Source: Rhizobiales bacterium Y(2018)
GTDB taxonomy: Bacteria; Pseudomonadota; Alphaproteobacteria; Rhizobiales; Aestuariivirgaceae
NCBI GenBank assembly: GCA_005502925.1
Contig: SCPD01000004.1
Span: forward strand, 124,001 to 188,000
DNA length: 64,000 nucleotides
Reading direction: 5' to 3'
Part shown: one piece after another, positions 58,231 to 64,000 of the stretch
Numbering within the stretch: the stretch's first letter is position 1
How the letters are laid out: each line of letters opens with the position of its first letter
Notes under the pieces: generated by a model
Database searches by the model: none
Told to the model about the DNA's origin: nothing
Seen by the model: only the letters and a program-made list of their open reading frames with translations
Translations under genes and position numbers: made by a program

Positions 58231-59502
58231 TCAGTCCTCGCCGCCGGTGATGAGCCGGGCGCCGCGCGCGAAGGAGAAATAGGCGACCACCCAGTCGAGG
58301 AAGACGATGATCCGGTTGCGGAAGCCGATCAGGAACCAGATATGGGCGAAGCACCACACGACCCAGGCGAAGAAGCCGGAAAGCCGGAAGCTGCCGAAAT
58401 CAGCGACAGCCGATTTGCGCCCGATCGTCGCCAGATTCCCGTAGTTGCGATATTTGAACGGCCCGACCGGCCGGTGCTCGATCTGGGCGATGATAGCGCG
58501 AGCGGCATAATAGCCCATCTGCTTGGCGGCGGGCGCGATGCCCGGCGCGACCACGCCATTTCCGTCGGTCACCGTCGCGGTGTCACCGATCACGAAGATA
58601 TTTTCCGCGCCGGCCGGGTGCAGCATCGCATCAACGACGACGCGGCCGGCGCGATCGCTGTCGGCCTTGAGCCATTTGGCGGCCGGTGACGCCGTGACGC
58701 CCGCCGCCCAGATGATTGTACCGGCGCCGATCCGGCTGCCATCCTTGAGATCGATACCCTTCGCATCGACGCCGGTGACGGCGGTCCCGGTGCTGACCGT
58801 GACACCGAGCCGCGCCAGCTGTTCGGCCGCCGATTGCGAGAGGCTCTCTGGAAAGGCGGTCAGGACTCTCGGGCCAGCCTCGATGAGGATGATCCGGCTT
58901 TCGGTCGGATCGATATGGCGGAAATCACGCCGCAAGGTGCGGTGCGCGAGCTCGGCGATGGCGCCGGCCATCTCGACGCCGGTCGGTCCCCCACCGACGA
59001 CGATGAAAGTCAGCAGCCGGCGACGCTCCGCGTCGTCTTCCGCCGTCTCCGCTTTTTCGAAAGCCGTGAGGATGCGGCGGCGGATCTCGGTCGCCTCATC
59101 GATCTTCTTGAGGCCGGGGGCGAATTCCTCCCATTGATCATTGCCGAAATAGGCATGCCGGGCGCCGGTGGCGACGATCAGATAGTCGAAGGATATCCTG
59201 CGCGTCGCGGTCACCACTTCGTGCTGTACCGGATCGATATCGACGACCTTGTCCATGAGGACGGTGACATTCTTCTGCCGCGCCACGATCCGCCGGATGG
59301 GCGAAGCGATCTGCGCCGGCGAAAGGCCGGCGGTTGCCACCTGGTAGAGCAGCGGCTGGAACAGATGATAATTGCGCCGGTCGAGCAAAATCACATCGAC
59401 GGGCTCCTTGCGGAGCGTCATGGCCGCCGTCAGCCCGCCGAAGCCGGCGCCGATGATGACGACCCGAGGCCGTTTCGAGGAATCGGGATTGTCGCTCAAC
59501 AC
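58231..59502 (-). CDS. ndh: Type II NADH:quinone dehydrogenase
   Basis: This 423-residue flavoprotein has two dinucleotide-binding motifs (VVIIGAGFGGLTAAM at the start for FAD, VVGGGPTGVEMAG near residue 168 for NADH) and an FAD-binding FVIGDTATV region. The C-terminal hydrophobic stretch FFAWVVWCFAHIWFLIGF anchors it to the membrane. It transfers electrons from NADH to quinone without pumping protons. It is monocistronic, with 66 bases to the MoaD-like gene upstream. Confidence 0.93.
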   Translation of the reverse strand: MLSDNPDSSKRPRVVIIGAGFGGLTAAMTLRKEPVDVILLDRRNYHLFQPLLYQVATAGLSPAQIASPIRRIVARQKNVTVLMDKVVDIDPVQHEVVTATRRISFDYLIVATGARHAYFGNDQWEEFAPGLKKIDEATEIRRRILTAFEKAETAEDDAERRRLLTFIVVGGGPTGVEMAGAIAELAHRTLRRDFRHIDPTESRIILIEAGPRVLTAFPESLSQSAAEQLARLGVTVSTGTAVTGVDAKGIDLKDGSRIGAGTIIWAAGVTASPAAKWLKADSDRAGRVVVDAMLHPAGAENIFVIGDTATVTDGNGVVAPGIAPAAKQMGYYAARAIIAQIEHRPVGPFKYRNYGNLATIGRKSAVADFGSFRLSGFFAWVVWCFAHIWFLIGFRNRIIVFLDWVVAYFSFARGARLITGGED

Positions 59503-59569
59503 TCCACCTTCTCGCTATTTGCGCGAGAGAGAATGAGCGATCGGCTGCGGCTAAGCAACCGGCAAGGGA

Positions 59570-59815
59570 TTACCCACCGGCAATGCGCGGCAGGAGATAG
59601 ACTTCGGCATTTTCCGGGATCCGTTCATCCCATGAATCCCGGAAGATGCGTCCATTGATGGAAACGGCGATGCCGCGTTTGATATGGGGCTCGAGACCGG
59701 GATATTCGGTCTCGAGCTTATTGAACAAACTGCGGATATTGCCGGCTTCGACCTCGACGGCCTCCGTGCCTCCGGCGGCCGCCCTGAGCGACCCCCAGAG
59801 CACGACTTTGACCAT
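59570..59815 (-). CDS. MoaD/ThiS-family sulfur carrier protein
   Basis: This 81-residue ubiquitin-fold protein ends in GG (LLPRIAGG), the mark of MoaD-type carriers whose C-terminus is thiocarboxylated to deliver sulfur for molybdopterin. Its start shares one base with the stop of the molybdenum hydroxylase large subunit gene (TGATG). No moaE, moeB or moaA lies next to it. It may supply cofactor for this enzyme or have another partner. Confidence 0.85.
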   Translation of the reverse strand: MVKVVLWGSLRAAAGGTEAVEVEAGNIRSLFNKLETEYPGLEPHIKRGIAVSINGRIFRDSWDERIPENAEVYLLPRIAGG

Positions 59816-62094
59816 CAGGCGGCCTTCGCCTTCGCTTTGGCCTGGTCGTCGAGCGCTTTCAGGATGCGCGGCGGCGACATCGGGATATGCGTCATGCGCA
59901 CGCCCGCGGCGTTGGAGACGGCATTGGCGATCGCGGCCAAGGGCGGAACGATCGATGTTTCGCCCACGCCACGCACACCATAGGGGTGGTTCGGATTGGG
60001 GATTTCCAGAATGACCGTGTCGATCATCGGCAGGTCCGAGCAGACCGGAATGCGATAATCGAGATAGCCGGCATTCTGCAGCCGCCCGTCCTTGCCATAG
60101 ACATACTCCTCGTTGAGCGCCCAGCCGATGCCTTGCGCGGCACCGCCCTGATACTGGCCCTCGACATAGGACGGATGGATCGCCTTGCCGGCATCCTGGA
60201 TCACCGTGTAGCGGATGATCTTGGTGGCGCCGGTTTCCGGATCGAGCTCGACGTCGCAGATATGAGTGGCGAAGCTGACACCCGCGCCGTCGGCCACGAA
60301 CTCATTGTGGCCGGCGATCGGACCGCCGGTATTCGCGGCGGCCGCCGCGATCTCCTTGAGCGACAGCGGCGGGAAGTTGCCGGCATTGGCGCCGGCGGGC
60401 TTCGCATGGCCGTCTTCCCAGGTAACCGCGTCTTCCGGGATATCCCACATCTTGGCGGCGCGCTGGATGAGCACCTTCTTGGCATTGCGCGCGGCGATCA
60501 CCGTGTTCATGCCGGAAGAGAAGGTCACGCGGCTGCCGTCGCTCATATCGTTGTGGCCGAGCGAGCTCGTATCCGCCACGACGCAGCGCACATTCTCATA
60601 AGGCACGCCGAGCTCTTCGGCGGCGATGAGCGCCATGGAGGCGCGCGAACCGCCGACATCGATCGTGCCGACCGATACGTTGACCGAGCCGTCAGGCGTG
60701 ACATTCAGTGACGTGGACGTCTGGCCGCCGAAATTGAACCAGAAGCCGCAGGCCATGCCGCGTCCTTGATTCTTCTTGAGCGGCGCCTTCATATGCGGGT
60801 GGTTCTTCGCCGCTTCGAGCGTCGGGCCGATGCCGATCGGACCATAGGTCGGGCCGTAGGAGGATTTGGTGCCCTCCTTGGCGGCGTTCTTGATGCGGAA
60901 CGCGACCGCATCCATGCCGATCTTATGGGCGAGCTCGTCGACGACGCTTTCGACCGCGAAGGCGGCCATCGGCGCCGACGGTGCCCGATAGGCGGCGACC
61001 TTCGGCCGGTTGACCACGACTTCATAGCCGACCGTCTTCACGTTCTTGAGGTCGTAGCAGGCATAGGAGGTCATGGCGCCGAGCTCGGCCCACATGCCGA
61101 GGAACGGACCGCCCTGATAGCGCAACGTCGCGGTGGCCGCGGTGATGCGGCCGTCCTTGGTGGCGCCGATCTTGACGTCGATCGAGGTCGAACTCGTCGG
61201 ACCCGAGGCCTTGAAGACCTCGTCGCGGGTCATGACCAGCTTGACCGGCCGGTTGGCCTTGCGCGACAGCGCGAGCGCCAGAGGCTCGGCCCAGACATGG
61301 GTCTTGCCGCCGAAGCCGCCGCCGATCTCCGACGCCGTCACGCGCAGCTTCGCGGCATCGAGGCCGAGAAGCGTGGCGCAGGTATTGCGATAGACGAAGT
61401 GGCCTTGCGTGCACACCCACATCTCACCCTGGCCGTCGGACCCGAGATTGGCGAGGCAGGCATGCGGCTCGATATAGCCCTGGTGCGTCTGCTCGGTCTT
61501 GAAGCTGCGCTCGACGATGACATCGGCTTCCTTGAAGCCCTGCTCGACATCGCCATGGCCGAATTCGGTCCGCTTGGCGACGTTGGAGGCCTTCGTCGGC
61601 TTGGGTTCGACGCCGTCGGTGAACATTTTCGAATGCAGCACCGGGGCGCCGGGCTTCACCGCCTCATCGACATCGGTCACATGCGGGAGGACCTTGTATT
61701 CGACATTGATGAGCTTGAGCGCTTTGCGCGCCGTCGCGGCATCGACCGCGGCGACGGCGGCCACCGCGTGGCCGTCATAGAGCGCCTTCCCGCGCGCCAT
61801 GCAGTTGACCAGGATGTCGTACATCCCGGCATCGCCATTGGTGAGATCGGGCAGATCGGCGCTGGTGATGACCGCCTTCACGCCGGGAAGCTTCTCGGCT
61901 TTCGACGTGTCGATCTTGACGATCTTGGCATGGGCATGCGGCGAGCGCAGCACGCGGCCGACGAGCTGGCCCGGCGCGGAAACGTCGGCGCCGTAACGGG
62001 CGCGGCCCGTCACCTTGTCGAGGCCGTCGGGACGCAGCGGACGGGTACCGACGACTTTGAACTTCTGGCCGGTAAAGTTGGTGTCATAAGCCAT
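59815..62094 (-). CDS. Molybdenum hydroxylase large subunit, xanthine dehydrogenase/CoxL family
   Basis: This 759-residue protein binds the molybdopterin cofactor: GGGFGGKTHVWAE (near residue 258), the Mo-loop AYRAPSAPMAAF (near 370) and the catalytic Glu in GVGETSIVPPLA near the C-terminus. The loop is not the AYxCSFR of form I CO dehydrogenase and differs from AYRGAGR of form II enzymes, so the substrate is unknown, probably an N-heterocycle or aldehyde. It follows the FAD and Fe-S subunit genes in the order medium-small-large, with moaD-like last. Confidence 0.9.
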   Translation of the reverse strand: MAYDTNFTGQKFKVVGTRPLRPDGLDKVTGRARYGADVSAPGQLVGRVLRSPHAHAKIVKIDTSKAEKLPGVKAVITSADLPDLTNGDAGMYDILVNCMARGKALYDGHAVAAVAAVDAATARKALKLINVEYKVLPHVTDVDEAVKPGAPVLHSKMFTDGVEPKPTKASNVAKRTEFGHGDVEQGFKEADVIVERSFKTEQTHQGYIEPHACLANLGSDGQGEMWVCTQGHFVYRNTCATLLGLDAAKLRVTASEIGGGFGGKTHVWAEPLALALSRKANRPVKLVMTRDEVFKASGPTSSTSIDVKIGATKDGRITAATATLRYQGGPFLGMWAELGAMTSYACYDLKNVKTVGYEVVVNRPKVAAYRAPSAPMAAFAVESVVDELAHKIGMDAVAFRIKNAAKEGTKSSYGPTYGPIGIGPTLEAAKNHPHMKAPLKKNQGRGMACGFWFNFGGQTSTSLNVTPDGSVNVSVGTIDVGGSRASMALIAAEELGVPYENVRCVVADTSSLGHNDMSDGSRVTFSSGMNTVIAARNAKKVLIQRAAKMWDIPEDAVTWEDGHAKPAGANAGNFPPLSLKEIAAAAANTGGPIAGHNEFVADGAGVSFATHICDVELDPETGATKIIRYTVIQDAGKAIHPSYVEGQYQGGAAQGIGWALNEEYVYGKDGRLQNAGYLDYRIPVCSDLPMIDTVILEIPNPNHPYGVRGVGETSIVPPLAAIANAVSNAAGVRMTHIPMSPPRILKALDDQAKAKAKAA

Positions 62095-62097
62095 GGA

Positions 62098-62574
62098 TCA
62101 GGCTCCTCTCATCTCACGGGCGGCGTCCTGCACGGCGCGCACGATCTTGTCATAGCCGGTGCAACGGCAAAGATTGCCGGCGAGTCCGAAGCGGATTTCC
62201 TCTTCGGTCGGGTTGGCATTTTTCTTGAGGAGTGCGCGCGCCGCGATCAGGAAACCGGGCGTGCAGATGCCGCACTGGAGAGCGGCATGCTCGATGAACT
62301 TGCGCTGCAGCGGGTGCAGCTTGTCGCCATCCGCCATGCCCTCGATGGTCTCGATCTTGCGGCCTTCCACTTCGGCGCCGAGAACGAGGCAGGAGCAGAC
62401 GAGCTCGCCATCGACGGTGACGCTGCAAGCGCCGCAATCGCCGGTGCCGCAGCCTTCCTTGGCGCCGGTGAGGCCGAGACGGTTGCGCAGCACATCGAGC
62501 AGCGGCTCATCCGGATCGCAGACGAATTCGGCCGGATCGCCGTTGACGGTGGTGGATACGTGAACGCCAGCCAT
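62098..62574 (-). CDS. Molybdenum hydroxylase [2Fe-2S] subunit (CoxS-like)
   Basis: This 158-residue small subunit carries two [2Fe-2S] clusters. The plant-type cluster is in EGCGTGDCGACSV with a distant Cys in CSCLVLG. The second cluster is in QCGICTPGFLI and GNLCRCTGY. All eight cysteines are present. It passes electrons from the molybdenum centre to FAD. The ATG at 62574 is right after the medium-subunit stop (1-base gap). Confidence 0.94.
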   Translation of the reverse strand: MAGVHVSTTVNGDPAEFVCDPDEPLLDVLRNRLGLTGAKEGCGTGDCGACSVTVDGELVCSCLVLGAEVEGRKIETIEGMADGDKLHPLQRKFIEHAALQCGICTPGFLIAARALLKKNANPTEEEIRFGLAGNLCRCTGYDKIVRAVQDAAREMRGA

Positions 62575-62575
62575 A

Positions 62576-63433
62576 TTATTTGCCTCCTGCGCGCTGATAC
62601 GCGATTTTTGCAGCCCGCTTTGCCAGCACGCCTGCGACTTTGGTTCTGAATTCGATGGTGCCGCGCTTGTCGTCGATCGGCGAGCAGGCGGCCGAGCACG
62701 CGGCGGCGAGCTTGTCGAGCGCCGCATCGTCGAGCTTGCTGCCGATGATCGCCTTGGCGGCGGGCGCCACGAGCAGCACGGTCGGCGCGACCGCGCCAAG
62801 CGCCACACGGGCTTCCTTGACCACGCCCTTGGCGTCGAGCACGAGGCTGACGCCGGCCGACACCACCGCGATGTCCATTTCGGAACGCGGGATGAAGCGC
62901 AGATAGGCGTCACCGGCGCGCGCCGGACGCTTCGGCAGCAGCAGTGATTCGACGATCTCGCCCTTGGCGAGGCTGGTGCGGCCCGGTCCCGTCGCGATCT
63001 TCTCGACCGGAACGGTGCGCTTCTTCTTGGGGCCGACGATCACGGCATGGGCGCCTGCGGCGACCAGCGCCGGCACGCTGTCGGCGGCGGGCGAGGCGTT
63101 GCAGAGATTGCCCACCATGGTGCAGCGGCCCTGCACCTGCTTGGAGCCGATGAGGTTGGCCGCTTCGACGACTCCGGGCCAGGCCTTCTTGACGACGCTG
63201 GCGCCGAGCTCATTGCCCGATACCGCGGCGCCGACCTGGAAGCCGGAGGCTGTCTTCTTGATTTCGCGCATGGCCGGAATGCGCTTGATGTCGACGATGA
63301 GATCAGGTTCGACAAAACCACCCTTCAGGCGGACGAGGAGATCGGTTCCTCCCGCAAGGATGGCTGACTTGCCTTTTTCTTTCGTGAGGAGGGTAACCGC
63401 GGCCTTGGTCGAGCTGGGTGCTTCGTATCGCAT
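62576..63433 (-). CDS. Molybdenum hydroxylase FAD-binding medium subunit (CoxM-like)
   Basis: This 285-residue protein has the two FAD-binding stretches of the CoxM/XdhB family, AILAGGTDLLVRLKGG near residue 25 and TMVGNLCNASPAADSVPAL near 105. It accepts electrons from the Fe-S subunit. It is the first gene of the operon medium-small-large-moaD read leftward. The 373 bases upstream must contain the promoter. Confidence 0.93.
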   Translation of the reverse strand: MRYEAPSSTKAAVTLLTKEKGKSAILAGGTDLLVRLKGGFVEPDLIVDIKRIPAMREIKKTASGFQVGAAVSGNELGASVVKKAWPGVVEAANLIGSKQVQGRCTMVGNLCNASPAADSVPALVAAGAHAVIVGPKKKRTVPVEKIATGPGRTSLAKGEIVESLLLPKRPARAGDAYLRFIPRSEMDIAVVSAGVSLVLDAKGVVKEARVALGAVAPTVLLVAPAAKAIIGSKLDDAALDKLAAACSAACSPIDDKRGTIEFRTKVAGVLAKRAAKIAYQRAGGK

Positions 63434-63806
63434 AAATCCTATCCACCTGGGTTGCTTGCGTGCGGATCACGCTGGAACGTTCAGGGCTTGGAGAAAGCAC
63501 CGCCCCATTCCGAAGCGCGATTGTCATCCACCAGCCCCTTGGCCGTCAATACAAGCCGGCGAAGATTGCGTGTGGTGAGACTTTTCGTCCGCCGGATACG
63601 CTGCAAGAATGCACTACGACATGTCATTGCTGCATCACGTACCCGGTTTTCTTACGACATTGTCGGATGAAAGCGAGCGATCAGTTTGAACGGCTCCGCT
63701 ACCGCCTCGAAGTCTGCATCTTCCGTGAAGGTTTCACTGATTCTCGCTTGTTTTTATATTTTATACAATGTACAAATCTGAAAAACTGAGCCTTACGAGC
63801 TAAGTC
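63434..63806. promoter_or_regulatory. Divergent intergenic region with a GntR-like palindrome
   Basis: This 373-base region separates the molybdenum hydroxylase operon from the proline racemase family gene. Open frames exist, but none looks like a protein. The sequence TTATAC-AAT-GTACAA at 63761-63775 is an inverted repeat with one mismatch, lying 32 bases before the racemase start in AT-rich DNA, and resembles GntR-family operators. Two TACGACAT repeats lie near 63615 and 63652. No riboswitch or terminator is visible. Confidence 0.4.
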
Positions 63807-64000
63807 ATGGCAAAATCTACATTTTTCTGTATCGACGGGCATACTTGCGGCAATCCCGTCCGCGTGGTTACGGGCGGCAGCGTGCCGCAGCTCGCCGGCG
63901 CCACCATGTTCGAGCGCCGTCAGGATTTTCTGAAGCGCCACGACTGGATCCGCACCGGACTGATGTTCGAGCCGCGCGGCCATGACATGATGTCGGGCTC
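63807..64000 (+). CDS. Proline racemase/4-hydroxyproline epimerase family protein (cut by window end)
   Basis: Only the first 64 codons are visible. The opening [19 protein letters not shown], then [19 protein letters not shown], is diagnostic of the proline racemase superfamily, which includes 4-hydroxyproline 2-epimerase and trans-3-hydroxyproline dehydratase. The catalytic cysteines lie beyond the window, so the exact activity cannot be judged. GntR-type regulation would fit hydroxyproline catabolism and the palindrome upstream. Confidence 0.88.
   Translation, partial: MAKSTFFCIDGHTCGNPVRVVTGGSVPQLAGATMFERRQDFLKRHDWIRTGLMFEPRGHDMMSG

Noticed and set aside
59815-63433. Carbon monoxide dehydrogenase (coxMSL)
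   Set aside because: Gene order fits, but the large-subunit loop is AYRAPSAP and lacks the Cys of AYxCSFR.
63460-63789. A 109-codon open frame in the last long intergenic region
   Set aside because: No homology, odd amino acid composition, and it covers the promoter region of two divergent genes.

Overview
The window is a GC-rich, densely packed chromosomal segment of an alphaproteobacterium, most likely Hyphomicrobiales (Rhizobiales). Supporting signs are rhizobial-style cobalamin riboswitches, a GGAAC-N16-CGTT promoter of the alphaproteobacterial EcfG type, a CCTCTCCCGC-type intergenic palindrome, and many ABC importers. There are no rRNA or tRNA genes, no CRISPR array, no insertion sequence and no prophage. 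I annotate 55 protein genes, two of them cut by the window ends.

Region 1 (1-8560) is a cobalamin-responsive locus. Three cobalamin riboswitches lie within 5 kb: one leftward before metE, one rightward before nrdAB, and one before a two-gene Rieske N-demethylase (gbcAB-like). The first two targets are B12-independent isozymes. NrdB has Phe at the radical-tyrosine position and Glu as first metal ligand, as in class Ic (Mn/Fe) enzymes. A pair of NrdR-like boxes precedes the nrd riboswitch.

Region 2 (8561-13763) holds a single-domain response regulator behind an EcfG-type promoter, followed by a 1506-residue hybrid kinase with two complete kinase modules and two receivers.

Region 3 (13776-32401) is an organosulfur scavenging island. 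It has three DszC/SfnB/MsuC-like flavin monooxygenases, SfnG-like, DszA-like and SsuD-like luciferase-fold monooxygenases, two flavin reductases, a branched-chain-type ABC importer, a MetNIQ importer, a LysR regulator and a shortened acyl-CoA synthetase relative. It reads as import of alkyl sulfones, sulfinates, sulfonates or thioethers followed by oxidative C-S cleavage to sulfite.

Region 4 (32507-44377) has an MFS transporter and a LacI-type regulator. The regulator faces a leftward operon with an AfuABC-like ABC importer, two tandem paralogous binding proteins, a HAD hydrolase, two inositol-monophosphatase-family enzymes and a metallophosphoesterase. The same palindrome, TTGCAC-N4-GTGCAA, occurs at the regulator start and before the operon. 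This looks like a self-contained uptake and dephosphorylation system for a phosphorylated organic compound.

Region 5 (44378-50907) has an amidase-pirin-acyl-CoA dehydrogenase-CoA transferase operon, then a GST and a DMT exporter.

Region 6 (50914-58133) has a polar amino acid importer without its ATPase, an Asp/Glu-type racemase, an M24 peptidase, a MocR-type regulator, a PatB/MalY C-S lyase and a DUF3088 protein. It plausibly scavenges a sulfur-containing amino acid conjugate.

Region 7 (58231-64000) has a type II NADH dehydrogenase, a three-subunit molybdenum hydroxylase with its own MoaD-like protein, and the start of a proline racemase/hydroxyproline epimerase family gene.
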